A stretch of DNA of 64,000 nucleotides from Providencia rettgeri (GCF_023205015.1 NZ_CP096258.1:3906001-3970000), one strand, 5' to 3'; shown: positions 25,699-35,145, numbered from the stretch's first letter. Notes: generated from the sequence alone by a model not told the origin. Numbers and translations: made by a program.

Positions 25699-25733
25699 TC
25701 CCTATTGCTTAGCTAATTATTAAGCAATAGGGA
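25699..25733 (+). terminator. Terminator hairpin after uxaA
   Basis: TCCCTATTGCTTA (25699-25711) and TAAGCAATAGGGA (25721-25733) form a perfect 13-bp stem with a 9-nt loop, 12 bp after the uxaA stop. The following DNA is AT-rich but has no long T-run. Confidence 0.7.
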
Positions 25734-25851
25734 TACAACTAACTATTTATATTTATTGTGGATATTTTATAAACAAAGAAATCCGTTATTGATCATAGGA
25801 TCAATAATTACTCTCGTTTGCCAATTCTATTTAATTAATTTTTTAACCGCT

Positions 25852-26550
25852 TTATTTTTGCCCGTAATACGCATTTTTACCATGCTTACGTAAATAGTGT
25901 TTATCTAATAATACTTGTTGCATTGAACCTATTTGTGAACTTAATTGACGGGTAAATAAATTCATATAGGCAATTTCTTCTAAGACGACCGCATTATGTA
26001 CCGCATTATCAGGGTTGCTTCCCCACGCGAATGGACCATGGCTATTCACTAATACAGCAGGAATGTCTTTCGCTGAAATCCCTTTTTCTTTAAAAGTTTC
26101 AATGATCACATGACCTGTTTCTCTTTCATAATCGCCTTCAATTTCATTTGCTGTCATTTTACGGGTACAAGGGATTTCACCGTAGAAATAATCGGCATGG
26201 GTTGTCCCCAAGGCGCTCAGTGGTTGCCCTGCTTGAGCCCAAATAGTGGCGTGGCGAGAGTGAGTATGGACAATACCGCCAATTTCAGGGAATGCTTGGT
26301 ACAGCGCCAAGTGCGTGTCGGTATCTGAAGAAGGTCGATATTTCCCTTCTACCACTTTTCCGCTTTCCAACGAGACCACCACCATGTCCTCTGCTTTCAT
26401 GGTTTCATAGTCAACGCCAGAAGGTTTTATCACCATTAACCCAGCTTCGCGGTCAATACCACTCACATTCCCCCAAGTAAAGGTCACTAGGTTATGTTTG
26501 GGTAAGGCAAGGTTTGCTTCAAAGACTTGTTGTTTCAATTGTTCTAACAT
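25852..26550 (-). CDS. araD: L-ribulose-5-phosphate 4-epimerase
   Basis: It interconverts L-ribulose-5-phosphate and D-xylulose-5-phosphate, feeding the pentose phosphate pathway. The 232-residue class II aldolase-fold protein matches E. coli AraD closely: LPKHNLVTFTWGNVSGID at the N-terminus, the zinc-binding HTHSRHA, THADYFYGEIPCTR, and the C-terminus LLDKHYLRKHGKNAYYGQ. SgbE and UlaF are close paralogues, so the symbol marks the reaction rather than an arabinose operon; no araBA lies here. It is divergent from the pentose module regulator. Confidence 0.93.
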   Translation of the reverse strand: MLEQLKQQVFEANLALPKHNLVTFTWGNVSGIDREAGLMVIKPSGVDYETMKAEDMVVVSLESGKVVEGKYRPSSDTDTHLALYQAFPEIGGIVHTHSRHATIWAQAGQPLSALGTTHADYFYGEIPCTRKMTANEIEGDYERETGHVIIETFKEKGISAKDIPAVLVNSHGPFAWGSNPDNAVHNAVVLEEIAYMNLFTRQLSSQIGSMQQVLLDKHYLRKHGKNAYYGQK

Positions 26551-27005
26551 AACAACTCCCTAGCTTTTTAAAATATGCTTTAATATCAACAGCAAAAATT
26601 TATTATGGTGATGTTTTTTGTGTGTTGATAACCTGTATCTACCTATTAAGGTAAACAGTTTTAGGCCATTTAAAAAGCACCTCACTTTACAAATTCGCAA
26701 CAAAACAGACCAACTCAGGCGTACTCGGGCACGCACGGTCATAAAAACACATAAATAGAATGTGGTTAACTGACCGAATTAGCCCAATGATTTTTGTTTA
26801 ATACCATAAAAGTAAAAAGATCCCGCGAATATAGTGATGCAAGTCTAGTTATCGTGTAACTGGTTGGAATTAAATTCACAAAATACCGATCGCAATCACT
26901 TTAATCGGCTTTGTTTTTTTCAAAAAGAGATAACTTGAATCCAATCACGACAAAAAAAAAGCAATACGGGCAGAATAAATATCGTGGAAAGAATAGGAGT
27001 TAAAT
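26551..27005. other. Divergent regulatory region, araD / DeoR regulator
   Basis: 455 bp with no credible gene. A small inverted repeat (CCGAT ... ATCGG, about 26887-26909) is followed by a run of T residues and could be a leader hairpin. An AGGAGTTAAAT site precedes the DeoR gene at 27006. I could not assign operators with confidence. Confidence 0.5.
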
Positions 27006-27818
27006 ATGTTACAAGCCGAACGCCATAAATTAATTTGTTCTCATGTTTCGCAGAATGGCTCGGCGCTAGTGCGTGATTTAGCTCAATTATGTCTCGTTTC
27101 TCAAGAAACTATCCGTCGTGATTTAACGGCTCTTGAACGTGAAAATAGGATCATCCGTAGCTTTGGGGGCGCGGTTGCCATCGACCAAGAAGAAATGCCG
27201 ATGGTGAATGTGATGCCTTCTTCGGTCAAGCTCAGCCAAATGGTGGATGGCGCAGAGTCTTTTCGCAAAAGAACCGAAGAGCACCCTGATGCCAAGATGA
27301 AGATTTCGAAGGCTGCACTAAAATTAATTCAGCCTGGTGACTGTATTATGTTAGATAACAGCAGTACTTGCTGGTTTCTCGCACGGCAAATACCTGATAT
27401 CGACATTACGGTAGTGACAAACTCGGTTAAAATTATTCAAGCGCTGGCCTGCCGTGACCGAGTACGTGTCATTGGTATAGGTGGGGAGTATTCAGAACGT
27501 CATGATGATTTTCATGGCCCAATTGCAGAAAGTATTATTCGTAGCTTTCAGATAAAAACCTTATTTCTTTCATGCCAAGGGTTTAATATCGAAAATGGTA
27601 TTCGTGATGGCAGTGAAATAAACTCAAAATTAAAAAATATTATGTTACAGGTTTCTGAAAATAAAGTTTTGCTCGCGGATAATAGTAAATTAGGAAAGTA
27701 TGCATTTAGTCAGGTTTGTACATTTGATGATATTGACGTATTAATCACAAATAAACTCAATGATAATAATTTTCAAAAACAATTCTCTAATCTTAAAATT
27801 ATCGAGTGCGACAAATAA
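27006..27818 (+). CDS. DeoR-family sugar regulator
   Basis: A 270-residue repressor-type regulator. The N-terminal DeoR HTH (VRDLAQLCLVSQETIRRDLTALE, about residues 19-41) is followed by a phosphosugar-sensing DeoRC domain with GDCIMLDNSSTCWFLA and NSVKIIQAL. A ribosome site (AGGAGT) lies just upstream. It heads the L-pentose cluster, separated from the binding-protein gene by 205 bp with an imperfect palindrome, and faces araD divergently. It probably controls both sides in response to a pentose phosphate; this is inferred from position. Confidence 0.9.
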   Translation: MLQAERHKLICSHVSQNGSALVRDLAQLCLVSQETIRRDLTALERENRIIRSFGGAVAIDQEEMPMVNVMPSSVKLSQMVDGAESFRKRTEEHPDAKMKISKAALKLIQPGDCIMLDNSSTCWFLARQIPDIDITVVTNSVKIIQALACRDRVRVIGIGGEYSERHDDFHGPIAESIIRSFQIKTLFLSCQGFNIENGIRDGSEINSKLKNIMLQVSENKVLLADNSKLGKYAFSQVCTFDDIDVLITNKLNDNNFQKQFSNLKIIECDK

Positions 27819-27955
27819 TTTATAAAAATAAAAATCATATAGCTGTAATGTAAGTAAAAATAATAAGTTCCATTTTATTTTCTGTATTAAATAAGTGCAG
27901 GGATATTATTTAACCATAATTCCTTGGCACTTAATTATAGGCATACCTAAATATG

Positions 27956-27987
27956 AGAAATTCATTATTTCTAAATAATGGAATTTC
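27956..27987. repeat. Inverted repeat in the leader of the binding-protein gene
   Basis: AGAAATTC and ATTATTT pair with AAATAAT and GAATTTCT with one extra G, a stem of about 15 bp with a very tight turn. It lies 36 bp upstream of the binding-protein start. It may be an operator of the DeoR regulator or a leader hairpin. Confidence 0.5.
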
Positions 27988-28023
27988 TTGATTTAGTATC
28001 CATCTACACTAAGGAATACAACT

Positions 28024-29022
28024 ATGAACATGAAGAAGCTAGTTTTACCTTGTTTAATGAGCGTTGCACTATTTTCAAATGTCGCGATGGCTGAATCACA
28101 AAAAGCACAAAAGCCCTTTACTATGGGTGTCGTCGTTAAAGTCGGTGGTATTCCTTGGTTTAATGTTATGGAACAAGGTATTACTGAAGAAGGTAAAAAA
28201 CTCGGGGTAAATGCCTTCCAAGTTGGCCCAACAACGGCTGATCCAGCAGAACAAGTTCGTGCTATCGAAGATTTAATCGCGAAGAAAGTGGATGTCATTG
28301 GCGTTGTTCCTAACGACGCTAAAGTGCTTGAGCCTGTATTAAAACGCGCCCAAGACGCTGGAATTAAAGTTATTACCCACGAATCACCAAATCAAAAAAA
28401 TGCCGATTGGGACTTTGAATTACTTGATACCCAAAGCATGGGGGCTAACCATATGAGAGACATGGCGGCCTGTATGGGTGAAGAAGGCAAATACGCCATG
28501 TTTGTGGGAAGCCTGACAGTACCATTAGTGAACGAATGGGCCGACGCGGCAATTGCTTACCAAAAAGCGAACTACCCAAAAATGCAAATGGTCGATGACC
28601 GCTTTGGTGTTGCCGAATCCGTTGATGACTCAATGCGTACAGCTAATGACTTGTTATCTAAGCACAAAGACTTAAAAGGCATCATGTCATTTGGTTCACA
28701 AGGCCCTATCGGTGCAGGCCGAGCCATTGATAAACGCCGTAAAAATGACGAAACCTGTGTATTCGGGACATTCACACCTGGCCAAGGCATCAAATTACTG
28801 GAAAAAGGCGCAATTGATGGCGGCTATATCTCTAATCCAAAAGTCGCAGGACAAGTATTTGTACAGGTTGCAACTGCCATGATGAATGGCGAAGAAATCA
28901 AAGATGGCGTGTCTATTGGTGATATGGGTGAAATCAAAGTCAGTGGCAACACGATTTTGAGTGACAACCCCGTTAATTTGAATATTGAAAATACGAAAAA
29001 ATTGGTCGAAGTCGGTCTGTAA
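28024..29022 (+). CDS. Sugar ABC transporter periplasmic binding protein (RbsB/LsrB type)
   Basis: A 332-residue periplasmic binding protein with signal peptide MNMKKLVLPCLMSVALFS ending at AMA-ESQ. The fold is of the peripla_BP_4 type used for pentoses, rhamnose and autoinducer-2: GIPWFNVMEQGITEEG, EDLIAKKVDVIGVVPND and SNPKVAGQVFVQVATAMM. It is the first transport gene of the cluster, with its own leader and a hairpin after it, consistent with higher expression than the downstream genes. Given the LyxK-like kinase, L-xylulose or L-lyxose is a plausible ligand; AI-2 is less likely because no lsr processing genes are present. Confidence 0.88.
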   Translation: MNMKKLVLPCLMSVALFSNVAMAESQKAQKPFTMGVVVKVGGIPWFNVMEQGITEEGKKLGVNAFQVGPTTADPAEQVRAIEDLIAKKVDVIGVVPNDAKVLEPVLKRAQDAGIKVITHESPNQKNADWDFELLDTQSMGANHMRDMAACMGEEGKYAMFVGSLTVPLVNEWADAAIAYQKANYPKMQMVDDRFGVAESVDDSMRTANDLLSKHKDLKGIMSFGSQGPIGAGRAIDKRRKNDETCVFGTFTPGQGIKLLEKGAIDGGYISNPKVAGQVFVQVATAMMNGEEIKDGVSIGDMGEIKVSGNTILSDNPVNLNIENTKKLVEVGL

Positions 29023-29095
29023 TTTTACCTTGTCAAAATAATGTTCAAAACAAAAATACAATATTTATCAATATATTAAATTTTATGTTCTTTGA

Positions 29096-29130
29096 GTTCG
29101 AGTCGCCTGCACTAACGCAGCGGCTCGAAC
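29096..29130 (+). repeat. Intercistronic hairpin after the binding-protein gene
   Basis: GTTCGAG (29096-29102) pairs with CTCGAAC (29124-29130), then a G-U pair, CG/CG and CTGC/GCAG continue around one bulged C and a 6-nt loop ACTAAC. A strong GC-rich stem in this AT-rich DNA, between the binding-protein and ATPase genes, is typical of a 3'-end stabiliser that favours binding-protein mRNA. No T-run follows. Confidence 0.65.
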
Positions 29131-29179
29131 GCATCACGAACAAGCCAACACCAATTTATTTGCAGTAGGAATTGTACTT

Positions 29180-30697
29180 ATGACAAGCACCTCAAAAGCT
29201 GACAAATCCGATCCACTCATTACCTTGCGCGACCTTTCCAAAAGCTTCGGTGGTCACCGTGCATTACGCAATATCGATTTGACGCTCAACAAAGGTGAAG
29301 TGCACTGTTTAGCGGGCACCAATGGGTGTGGGAAAAGCACATTAATTAAAACCATCAGTGGTGTCTATGCCCCTGATGACGGTAGTAAAATTGAAATTGA
29401 TGGGAAAAGTTATCACCGGTTGACGCCAGATAAAGCGCGTGAGCTAGGCGTGCAAGTTATCTACCAAGATTTGTCACTATTTCCAAACTTAACCGTTGCC
29501 GAAAATATCGCCTTTGAGCTGAACCTCAAAGGCTATTTTGGCTGGTTTCGCAAAAAACAACTGCGCGAAAAAGCCTTAGAAATCCTCAATGAACTGGCTT
29601 TCACCATTGACCCCGACACCCCTGTGCAATTTTTACCCATTGCTCAACGCCAACAGGTTGCTATCTGCCGAGCCCTAGTTGCCGATGCACGTCTGGTGAT
29701 TATGGATGAACCAACGGCTTCATTGACCCGTACCGAAGTCAACCAACTACTCTCAACGGTTAATTACCTAAAAGATAAGGGTATTACTGTTGTTTTCGTA
29801 AGTCACCGACTAGAAGAAGTGAAAGAGATTTCTGACCGCATCACCGTGATCCGCGATGGTCAAAAAATTGGCACATGGCCTGCTGAAGGCTTAACTACCC
29901 GCAAAATTACAGAGTTAATGACTGGCTTAGATATTGTCCATGAACGTAAGCCCCCCAATAACGCGGAAGACCGACGCACGGTACTAGAGCTAAAAAACCT
30001 CAGTCGAGCTGGGCAATATCGCGATATCAACTTAAGTTTAAAACGCGGGGAAGTATTAGGTTTATGTGGTTTGTTAGGCTCAGGCCGCACCGAATTAGCG
30101 CTATCATTGTTTGGCATTACCCATCCCGATAGCGGCGAATTACTCATCGAAGGCAAACCGGTTAAGTTAAAAAACAACACCGACGCCATTAAGCGTGGCA
30201 TTGGTTATGTCTCTGAAGACCGCCTGACTTTAGGTGCCATTTTACAGCAATCAATCGCAGACAATATGGTGATTTCGATTCTGGATCGCCTCAAAACGCC
30301 TTTGCATTTAATCGATGAAAAACAGTGCCAAGAAATCGTACAAGAGTGGATAGCCGACTTAGATATTAAAGTCACTGACCCCAATAATGCCCTTTCAACA
30401 CTTTCAGGCGGTAACCAACAAAAAGTGGTACTTGCTAAATGGATTTTAACACGTCCTAAAGTACTGATTTTAGACTCACCGACCGTTGGTGTTGATATCG
30501 GCGCAAAAGACAGTATTTACAAACTCATTCACCGTTTGTCAGGTGTCGGTATCTCTATTCTATTAATTACCGATGAAGCCTCCGAAGCTTATTACAATTG
30601 CGACCGAATTTTACATATGAAACAAGGCTCTATCGTCAAAGAAATTGAGACAGATTCCATCAATGAACAACAATTGGAGGAAATCATCAATGGCTAA
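29180..30697 (+). CDS. Sugar ABC transporter ATPase (RbsA/XylG type, two ABC domains)
   Basis: A 505-residue tandem ABC ATPase. The first domain has GTNGCGKST (about residues 48-56) and DEPTAS; the second has GLLGSGRTE, LSGGNQQKV and the Walker B LILDSPTVGVDIGAKD. The degenerate second Walker A is normal for the carbohydrate CUT2 family. It energises the two downstream permeases. The stop overlaps the start of the first permease gene by 8 bp. Confidence 0.95.
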   Translation: MTSTSKADKSDPLITLRDLSKSFGGHRALRNIDLTLNKGEVHCLAGTNGCGKSTLIKTISGVYAPDDGSKIEIDGKSYHRLTPDKARELGVQVIYQDLSLFPNLTVAENIAFELNLKGYFGWFRKKQLREKALEILNELAFTIDPDTPVQFLPIAQRQQVAICRALVADARLVIMDEPTASLTRTEVNQLLSTVNYLKDKGITVVFVSHRLEEVKEISDRITVIRDGQKIGTWPAEGLTTRKITELMTGLDIVHERKPPNNAEDRRTVLELKNLSRAGQYRDINLSLKRGEVLGLCGLLGSGRTELALSLFGITHPDSGELLIEGKPVKLKNNTDAIKRGIGYVSEDRLTLGAILQQSIADNMVISILDRLKTPLHLIDEKQCQEIVQEWIADLDIKVTDPNNALSTLSGGNQQKVVLAKWILTRPKVLILDSPTVGVDIGAKDSIYKLIHRLSGVGISILLITDEASEAYYNCDRILHMKQGSIVKEIETDSINEQQLEEIING

Positions 30698-31679
30698 TTG
30701 GCAAAAATTACGACCACAATCTGTCGAAGGCTGGCTGATTTGGGTCATTCTTATCATGGTGGTGTTCTTCACATTGATGAGCCCGCAATTTCTCACTATT
30801 CAAAATTTACTCGACCTCAGTGAAAGCTACGCCGTTACCGGTATTTTCGCCTTAGGCTTATTTGTGGTTCTCGTCACTGGGGGCATTGATATTTCGTTTG
30901 CCGCCGTGGCTTCCGTAGTGCAATACGTGATTGCCACTTGGTTATTGCAAGGTTTTATTGCAAGCCCTGCCGTCAGTATCACATTGGCGATTATCATTGG
31001 TATCGCTTTTGGCTTGATCAATGCCATTTTGATTTATTCGCTGAATGTAGTGTCGATTATTATCACCATTAGTATGCAATCGCTGCTGTTCGGCATGCTG
31101 ATGTGGCTAACCAATGGGCACAGTATTTATGACTTGCCTGATTGGTGGGTAGATCCTGTCACTATCCTGCCTTTTGAAGTGGATGGTGAATATTACCAAG
31201 TTGGCTTACCGTTAATTGTGATGCTTGGCATTGCCTTCTTAACGTGGATTTTGATGAATAAAACCCACATCGGCCGTCAGTTATATGCCGTTGGTGGCAG
31301 CCAAGAATCTGCGTCTCGTATTGGTATCCGTGTTTCCGTGATTTACCTATTTGCTTATGGTTACCTTGGTGCGATGGCAGCGATTGGCGGCATGTTGCAA
31401 ACCTACCGAATGAGTGAAGTGGTACCGAGTGCCCTTGTGGGTGGAGAGCTGGATGTGCTTGCCGCGGCCGTATTGGGTGGCGCCAGTTTATCCGGTGGGC
31501 GAGGTTCAGTGATAGGGACACTCATGGGGGTTTTCCTGATTGGTATCTTGAAAAACGGCCTTAACCTGATTGGTGTTTCAAACTACTTCGTCAATATCGT
31601 CATCGGGCTGGTTATTCTCATTGCGATTTGTATTACCCACTACAAAAAACGTAAAGAGACGGATGTCGGTTTTGTTTAA
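30690..31679 (+). CDS. Sugar ABC transporter permease 1 (RbsC/YtfT type)
   Basis: A 329-residue CUT2-family permease with about ten hydrophobic segments. ATG 30690 (MANWQKLRPQ) follows GGAGG by about ten bases and overlaps the ATPase gene; an upstream frame from 30645 is unsupported. The GGSQESASRIGIRV cytoplasmic loop and AVLGGASLSGGRGSVIGTLMGV near the C-terminus are family hallmarks. It works as one half of a two-permease channel with the next gene. Confidence 0.93.
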   Translation: MANWQKLRPQSVEGWLIWVILIMVVFFTLMSPQFLTIQNLLDLSESYAVTGIFALGLFVVLVTGGIDISFAAVASVVQYVIATWLLQGFIASPAVSITLAIIIGIAFGLINAILIYSLNVVSIIITISMQSLLFGMLMWLTNGHSIYDLPDWWVDPVTILPFEVDGEYYQVGLPLIVMLGIAFLTWILMNKTHIGRQLYAVGGSQESASRIGIRVSVIYLFAYGYLGAMAAIGGMLQTYRMSEVVPSALVGGELDVLAAAVLGGASLSGGRGSVIGTLMGVFLIGILKNGLNLIGVSNYFVNIVIGLVILIAICITHYKKRKETDVGFV

Positions 31680-31692
31680 CAGGAATATCACC

Positions 31693-32727
31693 ATGAAAAA
31701 AAATACTTTTTTTAACATTGATGGCTCTGTTATCGGACTGCTTTCAATCTTTGTTTTGGCTATCGCTGCGTTTAGCATTGCCATGCCAGGGCACTTTTTT
31801 ACTCAAAATACCTTTTTGAGTATCACTTTTCAGTTACCTGAATTGGGCTTACTCACCTTTGCCATGTTTGTTCCTATGTTAAGTGGTGGGTTGAACCTTG
31901 CCATTATTAGCACTGCTAACTTAACGGGGCTCTTTATGGCTTGGGTATTTATCAATTACCTCCCAGTGGATGCCAGTACTGGCACACAGCTAATGTGGTT
32001 GGTCTTCGCATTAATCGGCGCAACCGTGATTGCAGTCATTATCGGTAGCTTAACAGGGCTGATGATTTCCCATATCGGAGCCCACCCGATCCTAGTGACC
32101 CTCGGTACAATGACGATTATCAGCGGCATTGGTGTTTACCTCACCAAAGGTGCGGCATTAAGTGGGATGCCCCCCATTGTTCGTGCCATTGGTTCCGATA
32201 CTGTGCTTGGGGTACCAATTGCGATGATTATCTTCATTGTTACCGCAATTCTCTTAGCGCTGTTTCTAGGCTGTACGCGCTTAGGTAAAAATATCTATAT
32301 GAGTGGCAGTAATATCAATGCAACGTGGTTCAGCGGTATTCGTACCGACCGAGTCATGATTGCGATATACACCATTTCTAGCCTGTTATGTGTATTAGCT
32401 GGGCTCATCATGATGGCTCGCTTTAACTCTGCACGTATGGGCTACGGGGATTCCTATTTACTGCTCACCATTCTTGCCATCGTATTAGGTGGAACTAACC
32501 CATTTGGGGGAGTTGGTAAGGTTAGCCGAGTGTTCTGTGCCTTATTGGTTTTACAGGTCATTGCGACAGGTTTAAGCCTGCTTGGTGTAAGCCTGCACTT
32601 TAACCTCGCAGTTTGGGGGATCACGCTCATCTTGGCATTAGCATTCAAATTCTTCAAAGAAAAATGGAGTGCTAAACGTGCGATGAACCGCAACCAACGC
32701 CTTAATAAAGCATCGACACAAAGTTAA
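31693..32727 (+). CDS. Sugar ABC transporter permease 2 (RbsC/YjfF type)
   Basis: A 344-residue CUT2 permease. ATG 31693 (MKKNTFF) starts just after the previous stop with AGGAA upstream; the longer frame from 31570 lies inside the preceding gene. The loop MSGSNINATWFSGIRTDRV and the AIVLGGTNPFGGVGKVSRV segment near the C-terminus mark the family. Together with the preceding permease it presumably forms a heterodimeric channel, as in YtfQRT-YjfF. Confidence 0.92.
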   Translation: MKKNTFFNIDGSVIGLLSIFVLAIAAFSIAMPGHFFTQNTFLSITFQLPELGLLTFAMFVPMLSGGLNLAIISTANLTGLFMAWVFINYLPVDASTGTQLMWLVFALIGATVIAVIIGSLTGLMISHIGAHPILVTLGTMTIISGIGVYLTKGAALSGMPPIVRAIGSDTVLGVPIAMIIFIVTAILLALFLGCTRLGKNIYMSGSNINATWFSGIRTDRVMIAIYTISSLLCVLAGLIMMARFNSARMGYGDSYLLLTILAIVLGGTNPFGGVGKVSRVFCALLVLQVIATGLSLLGVSLHFNLAVWGITLILALAFKFFKEKWSAKRAMNRNQRLNKASTQS

Positions 32728-32745
32728 TTTTTCAAGGGGAAAACC

Positions 32746-33609
32746 ATGCGCAAGCATCCAATTGGTATTTATGAAAAAGCATTACCAAAAAACAGCAGTT
32801 GGTTAGAAAAATTAGTCATCGCAAAATCTGCGGGTTATGATTTTGTGGAAATGTCAGTGGATGAAACTGACGAACGCCTAGCTCGGTTAGACTGGAGCCC
32901 CGCTGAACGTCTGGAAGTGGTTAGAGCCATTCAAGAAACAGGTATTCGCATTCCAAGTATGTGTTTATCGGGCCATCGCCGTTTTCCTTTTGGTAGCCAT
33001 GATGAGGCCACTCGCATGATGGCCTATTCCTTAATGGAAAAAGCCATTAAGCTCGCTCAAGACTTAGGCATTCGCACTATTCAGCTCGCGGGTTATGACG
33101 TTTACTATGAAGAGCAAGATGCCGAAACGATTGCCAATTTCGAAAAAGGCATGCAGTGGGTCAGTGAAATTGCGGCTGCTTCTCAAGTCATGTGTGCGGT
33201 GGAAATCATGGATACGCCATTTATGAATTCCATTAGCAAATGGCAAACGCTTTCCGATAAAATTCGCTCGCCTTGGTTCAAGGTGTATCCTGATGTCGGT
33301 AACTTAACGGCATGGGGTAATGATGTCGAAAAAGAATTCACCCAAGGAATTAAACACGTTGCAGCCATTCACTTAAAAGATACATATGCGGTGACTGAAA
33401 CCTGCAAAGGCCAATTTCGTGATGTGCCTTTCGGCGAAGGCTGCGTAGATTTTGTTAATTTATTCAAATTATTAAAACGTTTAAATTACCGCGGTTCCTT
33501 TCTGATTGAAATGTGGACAGAAAAAGCCGATGAACCACTGATTGAAATTATCAAAGCCCGTCATTGGATGGAAGACAAAATGCAACAAGCTGGCTGGTAT
33601 AACGCCTAA
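32746..33609 (+). CDS. L-ribulose-5-phosphate 3-epimerase (UlaE/SgbU type)
   Basis: A 287-residue TIM-barrel epimerase. It shows GIYEKALP at the start, DFVEMSVDETDERLARLDW, SMCLSGHRRFPFGSHD, and metal ligands in VEIMDTPFMN, YPDVGNLTAW and AIHLKDT. Known members convert L-xylulose-5-phosphate to L-ribulose-5-phosphate. That places it between the kinase encoded next and the divergent AraD. A ribosome site (AAGGGGAAAA) precedes it. Confidence 0.92.
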   Translation: MRKHPIGIYEKALPKNSSWLEKLVIAKSAGYDFVEMSVDETDERLARLDWSPAERLEVVRAIQETGIRIPSMCLSGHRRFPFGSHDEATRMMAYSLMEKAIKLAQDLGIRTIQLAGYDVYYEEQDAETIANFEKGMQWVSEIAAASQVMCAVEIMDTPFMNSISKWQTLSDKIRSPWFKVYPDVGNLTAWGNDVEKEFTQGIKHVAAIHLKDTYAVTETCKGQFRDVPFGEGCVDFVNLFKLLKRLNYRGSFLIEMWTEKADEPLIEIIKARHWMEDKMQQAGWYNA

Positions 33610-33620
33610 AGGAGCCGATA

Positions 33621-35093
33621 ATGAATGCATTTTTTATGGGTGTTGACCTGGGTGGTACCGTCATTAAAGCGGGGATCTACACCGCTGAAGGCCAAGAAAT
33701 TACGGTTGCTGAGCACTCTTTTCCCACTGAAAGCCCACAGGCGGGTTTTAGTGAACGCAATATGGAAATGTTATGGGAAGCGGCTTGCAGCGTGATCCGC
33801 AAAGCCATTCAAAATAGCCAGCTCAGTGCCGCCCAAATTTCCGGTGTCAGTTTTTCATCCCACGGTAAAGGGCTTTATTTGCTCAACAGCCAAGGAAAAC
33901 CAGTTAGAAATGGGATCGTATCATCTGATTCACGTGCTCAATCCATTGTTGATAAATGGCACCAAGACGGTACTGCGGATAAAGCTTATCCATTGAGTTT
34001 GCAGCAATTATGGGCTTCTCATCCCGTTGCACTACTGCATTGGCTAAAACAACACGAGCCTGATAACTATCGCGATACTCAGCATGTTTTGATGGTTCAT
34101 GACTATATTCGCTATCGCTTAACCGACCACATTGCCTGCGAAGAAACCAATATTTCGGGTAGCCAATTATTTAACCAAATCCAGTCGAGTTATGACCCTA
34201 AATTATGCCAACTGTTTGGTATTGATGAAGCAAATGACAAACTCGCACCTGTAATTAACTCAGCCCAATTAGCGGGTACCGTAACCCACAAAGCTGCCGC
34301 AGAATCTGGACTGGTAGAAGGAACCCCTGTATTTGGTGGTTTCTTTGATGTCGTGGGAGCCGCGTTGGCGTCAGGGGTGAGCCAAAAAGATAAACTCAGT
34401 GCAGTAGCAGGCACTTGGACCATTTCAACGCGTGTCTTTGATGAGATTGTGCCTTCAGATTACCCATACGTATGGAGTAAATACTGCATTCCAGGTACCT
34501 ATTTTGTCCACGAAGGCAGCCCGACTTCCGCCAGTAACCTCGCGTGGTTCACTCGTCACTTCTTCAATCAACGTTTGCAAGATTATGATGTACTGAATCA
34601 CTGTGTGGCTGAAGGGGCAACGCGGCCAAACGATATTCTATTTTTCCCTTGGCTGTACGGTTCTAATTACCACAGTAATTTGCACGGTGGTCTACTCGGT
34701 TTAAGCTCACACCATACAGATGCTGATATTGTTTATGCTATCTATCAAGGGATTGTATTTTCACATTTGTTGCATCAAGACCGTATTGTTGGCCTTGATA
34801 ATACAACCGAATCTATTCGTTTCACGGGTGGCCCAACACAGTCACCGTTGTGGATGCAAATGTTCTGTGATGCCAGTAACTTGCCGTTAGATGTCGTCAA
34901 CGTGCAGCAATCAGGTTGCCAAGCGGCGGCACTTTGTGCCGCTGTCGGAACAGGTTACTACTCAGGTTTTGATGTCGCTATTGCGGCAAGTACCCCCAAA
35001 ATCACTACTTACCAACCCAATGCGATTGGCCATCAACAGCTGCGTGACAAATTCGCTCGTTTTAAAGCAGTTGCCGATGCATTAAGCCAATAA
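33621..35093 (+). CDS. FGGY carbohydrate kinase, L-xylulose kinase (LyxK-like)
   Basis: A 490-residue ATP-dependent sugar kinase. The N-terminal phosphate motif DLGGTVIKAGIY and the C-terminal FGGY signature region (SIRFTGGPTQSPLWMQMFCD) are present. E. coli LyxK shares SSHGKGLYLL, HDYIRYRLT, ETNISGSQLF and WLYGSN-type stretches with it. The best guess is L-xylulose phosphorylation, which fits the neighbouring 3- and 4-epimerases. A strong ribosome site (AAAGGAG) is present, and a terminator ends the operon right after it. Confidence 0.88.
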   Translation: MNAFFMGVDLGGTVIKAGIYTAEGQEITVAEHSFPTESPQAGFSERNMEMLWEAACSVIRKAIQNSQLSAAQISGVSFSSHGKGLYLLNSQGKPVRNGIVSSDSRAQSIVDKWHQDGTADKAYPLSLQQLWASHPVALLHWLKQHEPDNYRDTQHVLMVHDYIRYRLTDHIACEETNISGSQLFNQIQSSYDPKLCQLFGIDEANDKLAPVINSAQLAGTVTHKAAAESGLVEGTPVFGGFFDVVGAALASGVSQKDKLSAVAGTWTISTRVFDEIVPSDYPYVWSKYCIPGTYFVHEGSPTSASNLAWFTRHFFNQRLQDYDVLNHCVAEGATRPNDILFFPWLYGSNYHSNLHGGLLGLSSHHTDADIVYAIYQGIVFSHLLHQDRIVGLDNTTESIRFTGGPTQSPLWMQMFCDASNLPLDVVNVQQSGCQAAALCAAVGTGYYSGFDVAIAASTPKITTYQPNAIGHQQLRDKFARFKAVADALSQ

Positions 35094-35107
35094 CCTATTG
35101 AATAATA

Positions 35108-35145
35108 AAGGCAGAACTTATAACTCAGTTCTGCCTTACTTTTTC
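35108..35145 (+). terminator. Rho-independent terminator of the L-pentose operon
   Basis: AAGGCAGAACT (35108-35118) and AGTTCTGCCTT (35127-35137) form a perfect 11-bp stem with an 8-nt loop, followed by ACTTTTTT. It starts 15 bp after the kinase stop. Confidence 0.9.

Noticed and set aside
27956..27987. Possible attenuator before the pentose binding-protein gene
   Set aside because: The stem is good but no T-run follows and no leader peptide is evident, so I kept it only as an inverted repeat.
28024..32727. Autoinducer-2 (lsr) importer
   Set aside because: The binding protein is of that broad family, but lsrK, lsrF, lsrG and lsrR are absent and pentose enzymes are encoded instead.
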